Of a stretch of DNA of 64,000 nucleotides, positions 55,968 through 64,000 are shown one piece after another. Every line of letters starts with the position of its first letter. The stretch's first letter is position 1. Source of the DNA: Solibacillus faecavium (GTDB taxonomy: Bacteria > Bacillota > Bacilli > Bacillales_A > Planococcaceae); contig NZ_JACSPZ010000003.1 in NCBI RefSeq assembly GCF_014836905.1, forward strand, positions 62,001-126,000. Direction: 5' to 3'. The position numbers and the translations under genes were made by a program. The notes beneath the pieces were generated by a model that was not told the DNA's origin, did no database searches, and was given only the letters and a program-made list of their open reading frames with translations.

Positions 55968-57501
55968 ACAACCTGTTGCATTAATTATTTTGGACGGCTT
56001 TGCTTTTCGTGATGAAGTAAAGGGAAATGCCGTTGCCCAAGCATATAAACCGAATTTCGATCGCTACTGGAATGTTTACCCGCACGCTACATTAACAGCG
56101 AGCGGGGAGGCTGTAGGTCTGCCAGAGGGCCAAATGGGGAACTCTGAAGTAGGTCACTTAAACATCGGTGCAGGGCGCATAGTTTATCAAAATCTTACAC
56201 GTATCCATAAATCGATTCGTGAAGGTGATTTTTTCAGAAATAAAGCATTTTTAGCTGCTGTTGAACATGCAAAGGCTCATGGTTCAAAGCTGCATTTAAT
56301 GGGGCTGCTTTCAGATGGTGGCGTACATAGTCACTATGAGCATCTGTTTGCCTTATTGAAATTAGCGAAGGCAAATAATCTGGAGGAAGTATATGTCCAT
56401 GGCTTCCTCGATGGTCGTGATGTTGGTCCAACGACAGCGCTTAACTATATTCTTGAAACGGAAAAGCAGATGACGGAAATCGGTGTTGGGAAGTTTGCCT
56501 CGATTCATGGCCGCTACTATGCAATGGACCGAGATCGTCGCTGGGAGCGTGTCGCTTTGACATATAATGCCTTAGTCGATGGAGTTGGACAGACTGCTTC
56601 TTCTGCTACTGCTGGTGTAGAGTCTTCGTATGAGCGCGATCTTCATGATGAGTTCGTTGTTCCGTTTGTTGTGACAGAAGAAGGTAAGCCGGTCGCTACA
56701 ATTGATACGAATGATGCGGTAATCTTTTTCAACTTCCGTCCGGACCGTGCGATTCAATTGTCGCAAGTGTTTACAAGTGAAAATTGTGATGGCATTCCGT
56801 TATCACAAAACCATCCACAAAACTTAAAATTTGTTTCTTTCACACATTATAGTGAAGATGTCGTATCTGAAGTTGCCTATGAGAATGACAACCTTGTAAA
56901 AACACTTGGTGAGGTCATTTCAAGAGCAGGCAAAACACAGCTACGCATTGCGGAAACGGAAAAGTATCCGCATGTCACGTTCTTTATGAGTGGAGGTCGT
57001 GAAGTTACATTTGTAGGGGAAGAGCGTATTTTAATCGCTTCTCCGAAAGTAGCGACATACGATTTGAAGCCTGAAATGAGTGCTTATGAAGTGACAGATG
57101 CTTTATTGAATGCCATTGCAGAGGATAAATTTGATGCCATTATTTTAAATTTTGCCAATCCAGATATGGTAGGGCATTCAGGCATGCTGGAGCCAACGAT
57201 TAAAGCGATTGAAGCGGTCGATGAGTGCTTAGGTAAAATCGTCGATGCGATCGCAGAAAAAGGAGGCCATGCGATTATTACTGCAGACCATGGCAACTCG
57301 GATGAAGTTGTGACATTGGATAATCAGCCGATGACAGCCCATACGACAAACCCAGTGCCGGTCATTGTGACAAAGCCTGGTGTGATGCTTTATGAAGATG
57401 GGATTTTAGCAGATTTAGCACCTACTATGCTGGATTTGCTTGGAATTGACCAACCTGCCGAAATGACAGGGAAATCGTTAGTTATGCCAAGCGAGAAGTA
57501 A
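55960..57501 (+). CDS. gpmI: 2,3-bisphosphoglycerate-independent phosphoglycerate mutase
   Basis: Mn-dependent mutase of 3- and 2-phosphoglycerate, 513 residues of the alkaline phosphatase fold. Phosphoserine site Ser62 in [10 protein letters not shown], Asp12 in [26 protein letters not shown] and [10 protein letters not shown] metal motifs. RBS GGAGGCGG inside tpiA; translationally coupled. The pH-sensitive Mn enzyme of Bacillus spores is of this type. Confidence 0.98.
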   Translation: MPKQPVALIILDGFAFRDEVKGNAVAQAYKPNFDRYWNVYPHATLTASGEAVGLPEGQMGNSEVGHLNIGAGRIVYQNLTRIHKSIREGDFFRNKAFLAAVEHAKAHGSKLHLMGLLSDGGVHSHYEHLFALLKLAKANNLEEVYVHGFLDGRDVGPTTALNYILETEKQMTEIGVGKFASIHGRYYAMDRDRRWERVALTYNALVDGVGQTASSATAGVESSYERDLHDEFVVPFVVTEEGKPVATIDTNDAVIFFNFRPDRAIQLSQVFTSENCDGIPLSQNHPQNLKFVSFTHYSEDVVSEVAYENDNLVKTLGEVISRAGKTQLRIAETEKYPHVTFFMSGGREVTFVGEERILIASPKVATYDLKPEMSAYEVTDALLNAIAEDKFDAIILNFANPDMVGHSGMLEPTIKAIEAVDECLGKIVDAIAEKGGHAIITADHGNSDEVVTLDNQPMTAHTTNPVPVIVTKPGVMLYEDGILADLAPTMLDLLGIDQPAEMTGKSLVMPSEK

Positions 57502-57557
57502 ATCGCGCGGTTAATTATATCGCTTGTCATTGTGCAAGCACCTAATAAATTTATTGA

Positions 57558-58868
<1,311 letters not shown>

Positions 58869-58882
58869 TGAATTGATTTAAA

Positions 58883-58918
58883 GAGAGCTCCCGGACATTT
58901 TCGGGAGCTCTTCCTGTT
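58883..58918. terminator. Terminator between eno and the IclR-type gene
   Basis: GAGAGCTCCCG (58883-58893) with CGGGAGCTCT (58902-58911), followed by a T-rich run on + and fitting the convergent gene on -. Confidence 0.82.
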
Positions 58919-58935
58919 TTAATATAAAAAATCGG

Positions 58936-59697
58936 TTAATTTCTAAAACCTAATTGAAGGGATATTTCTTTAGCAGTTTGAATTAGTTTTTCAGCTAATT
59001 CTGATTGAATCCACTCTAAACTAATACGACTACTAGGACCAGAAACACTAAAACTAGCAATGATTTGACCCGAAAAATCATAAATGGGTACTGCGATACA
59101 ACGAATTCCTTCTTCGTTTTCAATATTATCTAATGAATAGCCTTGTCTCCGAATTTGAAATATTTCATCAATAAATTCGCTAGGTGTTACTATTGTATTT
59201 GGCGTTTTTTTTATAAATTCAATTCTACTTGTAATATCATGAACTTCCTCATCTGTTTTACCAGATAAAATCATTTTACCAACCCCTGTACAATATAACG
59301 GTGCACGGCTACCGATTCTTGATGACATATGTATTGTTTGGTTGCTTTCAATTTTATCGATGTAAACTACTTCCTCATGTTCTTCCACACATAAATGGAT
59401 AGTTTCGTTAATATCTGCTACCAGATTTTGGAAATATGGTTTAGCAGTAGAGATTAAACTTGAAGTGTTTAATAAATTCCGTGATAAATACAAAGCTCGA
59501 TATCCAATTGTATAGCGCTCCGTATCCATGTCTTGTTTGACATATTTAAGTTCAATCAAAGTTGAAAGTAAACGATGAACAGTACTTTTTGAAAGCCCTG
59601 TTTCCTTGGCTAATTTAGTAATTTGCATACCATGGGGGTGTCCAGACAAGTGCTCTAAAATAATAAAAGCGCGTTCAATTGATTGTACAGTAGCCAA
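58936..59697 (-). CDS. IclR family transcriptional regulator
   Basis: 253-residue regulator: N-terminal winged HTH (GMQITKLAKETGLSKSTVHR, LLSTLIELKYVKQD) and C-terminal IclR effector domain (GVGKMILSG, DNIENEEGIRCIAVPIYDFSG, ISVSGPSSRI). Start is TTG at 59697 with AAAGGTGG 7 nt upstream. Divergent from kduI, so likely represses the uronate genes; the family's KdgR members respond to 2-keto-3-deoxygluconate. Effector is inferred from context only. Confidence 0.92.
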   Translation of the reverse strand: MATVQSIERAFIILEHLSGHPHGMQITKLAKETGLSKSTVHRLLSTLIELKYVKQDMDTERYTIGYRALYLSRNLLNTSSLISTAKPYFQNLVADINETIHLCVEEHEEVVYIDKIESNQTIHMSSRIGSRAPLYCTGVGKMILSGKTDEEVHDITSRIEFIKKTPNTIVTPSEFIDEIFQIRRQGYSLDNIENEEGIRCIAVPIYDFSGQIIASFSVSGPSSRISLEWIQSELAEKLIQTAKEISLQLGFRN

Positions 59698-59817
59698 TGA
59701 TAATCCACCTTTCTATAAATTACATATAACTAATATCATATTCGAAATTGTTTTCCTTTGTAAACTTTATACTAATTCAATAATTTCGCAAATAATATTC
59801 AGAATAAAAAATTTATC

Positions 59818-59845
59818 TTGAAAATTCTAAAAATAATAATATAAT
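59818..59845 (+). promoter_or_regulatory. Promoter of the kduI-TRAP operon
   Basis: TTGAAA (59818-59823), 16-bp spacer, TATAAT (59840-59845). Confidence 0.6.
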
Positions 59846-59856
59846 TAAGATATATT

Positions 59857-59883
59857 TGGAACATAGTTCTACATTGTGGAACA
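59857..59883 (+). promoter_or_regulatory. Candidate IclR-type operator
   Basis: Direct repeats TGGAACA at 59857-59863 and 59877-59883 (20 bp apart), the first also forming GAAC-ATA-GTTC. Lies around the expected transcription start. Confidence 0.45.
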
Positions 59884-59885
59884 AA

Positions 59886-59899
59886 TGAAAGCGTTTACT
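59886..59899 (+). promoter_or_regulatory. Candidate cre (CcpA) site
   Basis: TGAAAGCGTTTACT against consensus TGWAANCGNTNWCA: only the last base differs. Downstream of the promoter, so a roadblock-type repression is plausible. Confidence 0.6.
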
Positions 59900-59921
59900 A
59901 AATTTCGAGGAGGATTTAATA

Positions 59922-60752
59922 GTGAAAATTCTTTATGCACACCATCCGGAAGATTTTAAACAATATACAACCGAAAAATTACGTGAACAATTTATGCTTG
60001 AAACAGTTTTTGTAAGTGATGAAGCAAATTTTGTTTATAGCCACGTGGATCGTATTATTTATGGCGGAGTTATGCCGGTAGAAAAGCGTGTAACACTGGA
60101 TGCGGGGAAAGAGTTAGCAGCAGAATATTTTTTAGAGCGTCGAGAAATGGGAGTTATTAACATAGGGGGTCCTGGTCGTATTAAATGCGATGAGGAAATT
60201 TATGAAATCAATAATAAAGAAGCACTTTATATAAGTCGAGGGACTCGTGACTTGGTATTTGAATCGAGTGATCCGCAAAATCCAGCAAAATTCTATGTGA
60301 ATTGCTGTCCTGCCCATAAATCATACCCTACGACAAAAATTGGATTCGAAAAAGCAATTAAGCGTCCAATGGGTACATCTGAAAATATGAATAAACGTGT
60401 TATTAATCAATTTATTCACCCGGATGTATTAGAAACTTGTCAATTAAGTATGGGAATGACTGTGCTTGAAGAAGGTAGCGGATGGAATACGATGCCATGT
60501 CATACGCACGAACGTCGAATGGAAGTCTACTTTTACTTCGATATGGAGGAAGACACGCGTGTATTCCACTTAATGGGTCAGCCGAATGAAACTCGTCATT
60601 TAGTCGTGGCAAATGAACAAGCCGTTTTATCGCCTAGCTGGTCTATTCATTCTGGTATTGGCACGAAAAACTACACATTTATTTGGGGAATGTGTGGAGA
60701 GAATTTGGATTTTGATGATATGGACCATGTTGCAATGAAAGATTTGAGATAA
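59922..60752 (+). CDS. kduI: 5-dehydro-4-deoxy-D-glucuronate isomerase
   Basis: Zn cupin isomerase of 5-keto-4-deoxyuronate to 2,5-diketo-3-deoxygluconate in pectin/uronan breakdown. 276 residues; metal ligands His194, His196 and Glu201 in [14 protein letters not shown], and a later His in SIHSGIG. Start GTG at 59922 with GAGGAGG upstream. First gene of an operon with a dehydrogenase and TRAP transporter. KduD and KDG genes may lie beyond the window. Confidence 0.95.
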   Translation: MKILYAHHPEDFKQYTTEKLREQFMLETVFVSDEANFVYSHVDRIIYGGVMPVEKRVTLDAGKELAAEYFLERREMGVINIGGPGRIKCDEEIYEINNKEALYISRGTRDLVFESSDPQNPAKFYVNCCPAHKSYPTTKIGFEKAIKRPMGTSENMNKRVINQFIHPDVLETCQLSMGMTVLEEGSGWNTMPCHTHERRMEVYFYFDMEEDTRVFHLMGQPNETRHLVVANEQAVLSPSWSIHSGIGTKNYTFIWGMCGENLDFDDMDHVAMKDLR

Positions 60753-60762
60753 GGAGGTAGAC

Positions 60763-61725
60763 ATGATGAAAGTAATTATTTCTGATTGTGATCACGCAAG
60801 TCTTGAAATTGAACAATCCATATTTAATGAAGCCAATATAGAATTCGAGCTTCAACAAAATAAAACAGAAGAAGATATCATTCAAAATTGCCAACAAGCA
60901 GTTGTTATTGTTAATCAATATGCACCTTTTACAGAAAAAGTTTTAGCGAAGTTGCCCGATTTAAAGCTACTTATTCGCTATGGCGTGGGTGTAAATAATA
61001 TTGACCTAGAAGCAGCAACAAAATATGGTGTACAAGTTTGCAACGTGCCAGATTACGGGACACATGAGGTTGCAGACCATGCCTTGGCATTAATGTTAGC
61101 GCTTACTCGGAAAATTCCACTTATGAATAATCGAGTGAAAACTGGAAATTGGGATTATCAAAAAAGTATTCCAATTTATAGGCATAGAGAGCAAACGGTA
61201 GGCGTAATTGGTCTAGGGAGAATCGGAAGTGCTTTTGCGCAAAAAGTGAACGGGCTTGGAATGAAGGTAATTGCGTTTGATCCCTCTAAACAACAAAAAG
61301 CATTGGCTGAAGATTTACAGTTTATAGAGTTTACATCGTTTGATGAATTAATTCGAACGTCAGATGTGGTTTCAATCCACTGTCCTTCAGACAACACGTA
61401 TCATATGTTTAATAAGGAAGTATTTAAAGCAATGCAACCGCACAGCTATTTAATCAATGTTTCTAGGGGTGGAATTATTGATGAAACATCATTATATGAA
61501 GCTATTGTAAATGGCGAAATTGCTGGTGCTGGTTTGGATGTTAGTGAGACGGAACCAATTGGCCCAAATTCAAAATTGCTTCAACTAGATGAGGTAATAT
61601 GTACACCTCATATGGCTTGGTATTCTGAAGAAGCAGCACAAGAATTAAAAAGAAAAGTTGCACAGGAAGCAGTTAGATATTTGGAAGGACAATTTGTTCA
61701 GTATCCAGTCAATTCTATAAATTAA
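60763..61725 (+). CDS. D-2-hydroxyacid dehydrogenase (SerA/GhrB-like)
   Basis: NAD-dependent oxidoreductase, 320 residues. Substrate domain, then Rossmann motif GVIGLGRIGSAFAQ near 150, catalytic Arg in NVSRGGIID, Glu in ETEPIG and His in CTPHMAW. In this operon it probably reduces or oxidises a sugar-acid intermediate; exact substrate unknown. AAGGAGG precedes tandem ATGs at 60763 and 60766; the second has the better 8-nt spacing. Confidence 0.88.
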   Translation: MMKVIISDCDHASLEIEQSIFNEANIEFELQQNKTEEDIIQNCQQAVVIVNQYAPFTEKVLAKLPDLKLLIRYGVGVNNIDLEAATKYGVQVCNVPDYGTHEVADHALALMLALTRKIPLMNNRVKTGNWDYQKSIPIYRHREQTVGVIGLGRIGSAFAQKVNGLGMKVIAFDPSKQQKALAEDLQFIEFTSFDELIRTSDVVSIHCPSDNTYHMFNKEVFKAMQPHSYLINVSRGGIIDETSLYEAIVNGEIAGAGLDVSETEPIGPNSKLLQLDEVICTPHMAWYSEEAAQELKRKVAQEAVRYLEGQFVQYPVNSIN

Positions 61726-61744
61726 TTAAAAGGGGATAGGGAAA

Positions 61745-62782
61745 ATGTCGAAATCTATAAAAAAGTTTTGGATGTTGAGTATGTTTGTTTTAATTTTATC
61801 AGTATTAGCTGCTTGTGGTGATAGTGAAGGCTCAGGTAGTGTGCCAGTAAGTGGAGAATCCGGTAAGACAGAAGTGTTAAAATTAGCGTTCAATCAACCA
61901 GAAAATCACCCACAGTATAAAGCAATGAAGGAATTCGGTGAGAAATTTAATGAGCGTACGAATGGTGCCTATTCTGTAGAAATTTTCCCAAATGAATTAT
62001 TAGGCGCGCAACGTGAAACAATTGAGCTTGTTCAAACTGGAACAATTGCAATGTCTCTTGTAGCAGGTAGTTTATTGGAAAACTTTAACGAAGACTTCTC
62101 AGTATTCAATTTACCATACGTTTTTGATTCTGCAGAACACCAAATGGCCGTATTAAATAATCAGGAAGTTGTGGGTGATTTATACGATTCATTGAAAGAC
62201 CAAGGATTATTTGTCGCTGGGGCATTCCACTCGGGTGTACGTAACGTTTATAACAAGGAAAAACCAATCAACACACCAGAAGATTTAAAAGGTATGAAAA
62301 TCCGAATTATTGAATCTGATACAAATATTCAAATGATGACTCAAATGGGTGGTACAGGTACACCAATGGGACAAGGTGAAGTATATACAGCGATCCAATC
62401 AGGAGTAATTGAGGGTGGAGAAAATAACGAATTAATTTACTCAAACTTAAAACATGCAGAAATCGCACCATATTTCTCTTACACAAAACATTTAATGTTC
62501 CCGGATTATTTACTAGTAAACTCTAAATTATTTGATGGTATGTCGGAAGAACACCAACAAATTTTTAAAGAAGAACTTTTAGTAGCAATTGATAAAGAAG
62601 TTGTAATGTGGGATAAAGATGTGAAAAAAGCAATTGCAGATGCTGAAGCAGCAGGAGCAGTTTTCAATGATGCAGACGTAGATGCTTTCCGTGAAGCAAC
62701 AAAACCGGTTGTTGAATCAAAATTAGTAAGTGAAAATGCGAAAGCTTTATATGAGAAAGTTCAAGCAGCAAGAACACAATAA
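61745..62782 (+). CDS. TRAP transporter substrate-binding lipoprotein (DctP family)
   Basis: Extracytoplasmic solute receptor of a TRAP transporter, 345 residues. Lipobox LAAC after the signal peptide, then DctP motifs NERTNGAYSVEIFPNELLG, LRG-like region LKGMKIRIIESDTNIQMM and the key Arg in VRNVYN. Uses RBS AGGGGA. Likely binds a uronate-derived acid given kduI. Confidence 0.93.
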   Translation: MSKSIKKFWMLSMFVLILSVLAACGDSEGSGSVPVSGESGKTEVLKLAFNQPENHPQYKAMKEFGEKFNERTNGAYSVEIFPNELLGAQRETIELVQTGTIAMSLVAGSLLENFNEDFSVFNLPYVFDSAEHQMAVLNNQEVVGDLYDSLKDQGLFVAGAFHSGVRNVYNKEKPINTPEDLKGMKIRIIESDTNIQMMTQMGGTGTPMGQGEVYTAIQSGVIEGGENNELIYSNLKHAEIAPYFSYTKHLMFPDYLLVNSKLFDGMSEEHQQIFKEELLVAIDKEVVMWDKDVKKAIADAEAAGAVFNDADVDAFREATKPVVESKLVSENAKALYEKVQAARTQ

Positions 62783-62797
62783 TAGGTGGTGGCTTGA

Positions 62798-63283
62798 TTG
62801 GAATCAATTAAGAAAATATTAGATAAAGTACTCTCAACAATATGCGTCATATTATTTGGCGCATTAGTTGTACTTGTTACTTGGCAGGTAATTACGCGAT
62901 TTATTTTGAACAATCCAAGTGCTTTTTCTGAAGAATTGGCCAAATATTGTTTTGTTTGGTTAGTTATGTTTGGTGCAGCATTTGTATTTGGCGAAAATGG
63001 TCATATGCGTATTGAATTTATTCAAGACAGTATGCCTAAAAAGTTGCGTATTGCTTCTCAATTATTTATTGAAGTTAGTATTATTGCTTTTTCTGCGCTC
63101 GTATTAATTTCAGGTGGATTGACAACAACAAAAATTGCATGGACACAAATGTCGGCAGCATTAAATGTACCAGTCGGCTATTTATATGCAGTTATGCCGG
63201 TCAGTGGGGGTTTCATTATCTTTTACTGTATATACAATATTTATGTCATCGCAAAAACAAAAAAACCATTGGAAATCGTATAG
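62798..63283 (+). CDS. TRAP transporter small permease (DctQ family)
   Basis: 161 residues with four membrane helices: VLSTICVILFGALVVLVTW, CFVWLVMFGAAFVF, ASQLFIEVSIIAFSALVLI and LYAVMPVSGGFIIFYCIYNI; NNPSAFSEELAKY is the typical DctQ start loop. Start TTG at 62798 follows AGGTGG by 8 nt. Lies between dctP and dctM. Confidence 0.92.
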   Translation: MESIKKILDKVLSTICVILFGALVVLVTWQVITRFILNNPSAFSEELAKYCFVWLVMFGAAFVFGENGHMRIEFIQDSMPKKLRIASQLFIEVSIIAFSALVLISGGLTTTKIAWTQMSAALNVPVGYLYAVMPVSGGFIIFYCIYNIYVIAKTKKPLEIV

Positions 63284-63307
63284 GGATATGGTGGGGGGAA
63301 ATTAATT

Positions 63308-64000
63308 ATGGGGACAGCAGGGGTTGCTGGATTAATACTATTGCTTGGCGTCGCATTTTTCTTAATTATTGGAGCACCTATCAGTATTAGTGTTGGTATT
63401 GCTTCTGTACTTGCGATGTTTTCGATATTAGGTCCTGAAAATGCACTACAAACATCGGCGCAGCGTATGTTTACAGGGATGAATTCATTTACATTATTAG
63501 CAATTCCATTTTTCATATTAGCAGGTGTCATTATGAATAACGGTGGAATTGCGATGCGGCTAGTAAACTGCGCAAAAGTATTAGCAGGTCGTATGCCTGG
63601 ATCACTGGCACAAACAAATGTATTAGCAAATATGATGTTCGGTTCAATCTCTGGTTCAGCAGTAGCTGCTGCAGCTGCAGTTGGATCTACTATGGCACCG
63701 TTGCAGGAAAAAGAAGGTTACGACAAATCCTTTAGTGCTGCAGTAAATATAGCTTCCGCACCAACAGGTATGTTGATTCCACCGAGTAATACGCTAATTG
63801 TCTTTTCCTTAGTAAGTGGTGGAACTTCGATTGCTGCTTTATTTATGGCAGGTTATATACCTGGCATTTTATGGGGGCTAGGCTGTATGATTGTTGCTTT
63901 TTTTATGGCAAAAAGAAAAGGATACAAGAGCGATGAAAAGGTACCGTTTAAGGTTGCACTAAAGGTATTTATAGATGCAATTCCAAGTTTACTATTAATC
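63308..64000 (+). CDS. TRAP transporter large permease (DctM family), cut by window end
   Basis: First 231 codons of the large Na+-coupled permease, open to the window edge. Starts MGTAGVAGLILLLGVAFFLI; typical DctM features: GAPISISVGIASVLAM, LLAIPFFILAG, GSISGSAVAAAAAVGSTMAP and TGMLIPPSNTLIV. GGTGGGGGG precedes the ATG. Full family length is about 425 residues, so the rest lies to the right. Confidence 0.93.
   Translation, partial: MGTAGVAGLILLLGVAFFLIIGAPISISVGIASVLAMFSILGPENALQTSAQRMFTGMNSFTLLAIPFFILAGVIMNNGGIAMRLVNCAKVLAGRMPGSLAQTNVLANMMFGSISGSAVAAAAAVGSTMAPLQEKEGYDKSFSAAVNIASAPTGMLIPPSNTLIVFSLVSGGTSIAALFMAGYIPGILWGLGCMIVAFFMAKRKGYKSDEKVPFKVALKVFIDAIPSLLLI

Overview
The window is chromosomal DNA from a low-GC, spore-forming Firmicute. 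Gene order (hprK-lgt-ppaX-yvoF-his operon; trxB-nudix-rapZ-yvcK-whiA-crh; clpP beside tRNA-Arg; cggR-gapA-pgk-tpiA-gpmI-eno), AGGAGG-type ribosome sites, frequent TTG/GTG starts and a CotF-like coat protein point to Bacillales. From protein style and AT content I infer the Planococcaceae (Solibacillus/Lysinibacillus-like). No rRNA, phage, intact IS or CRISPR was seen.

Layout. 1-10.4 kb: BceAB-type ABC exporter, acyl-CoA synthetase, S9 peptidase, enoyl-CoA hydratase (-), EAL-HDOD protein, YitT-type membrane protein, small cytochrome c lipoprotein. 10.5-27.6 kb: conserved core with hprK, lgt, ppaX, an acetyltransferase, an eight-function histidine operon that lacks hisA, a TPR protein, trxB, rapZ-yvcK-whiA-crh and clpP. 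27.8-32.4 kb: tRNA-Arg(CCG), about 1 kb of hairpin-rich non-coding DNA, and a polar amino-acid ABC transporter with two substrate-binding lipoproteins. 32.4-45.4 kb: a PLA2-like miniprotein, then a complete reductive pyrimidine catabolic cluster under a PucR-type regulator (amidohydrolase, aminotransferase, semialdehyde dehydrogenase, dihydropyrimidinase, PreT/PreA-type dihydropyrimidine dehydrogenase, NCS1 permease). 46.3-48.2 kb: an Rgg-like regulator divergent from a 15-residue SHP-like peptide, a secreted prepeptide and a small membrane protein. 48.3-51.3 kb: small membrane protein, CotF-like protein, LemA and TPM proteins, glutaredoxin-like protein. 51.4-58.9 kb: glycolytic cluster with a well-matched CggR operator. 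58.9-64 kb: IclR regulator, kduI, a 2-hydroxyacid dehydrogenase and a DctPQM TRAP transporter cut by the window end; probably uronate uptake and use.

Most unusual items: (1) an Rgg/SHP-like peptide-signalling locus whose peptide ends DIWIIGG, very close to streptococcal SHP pheromones; (2) three arrays of degenerate 21-bp repeats, each placed just after an intrinsic terminator, two of them carrying the same core on opposite strands; (3) a histidine operon without hisA; (4) three dispersed copies of a GC-rich palindromic element; (5) a structured intergenic region near 28.1-28.6 kb.
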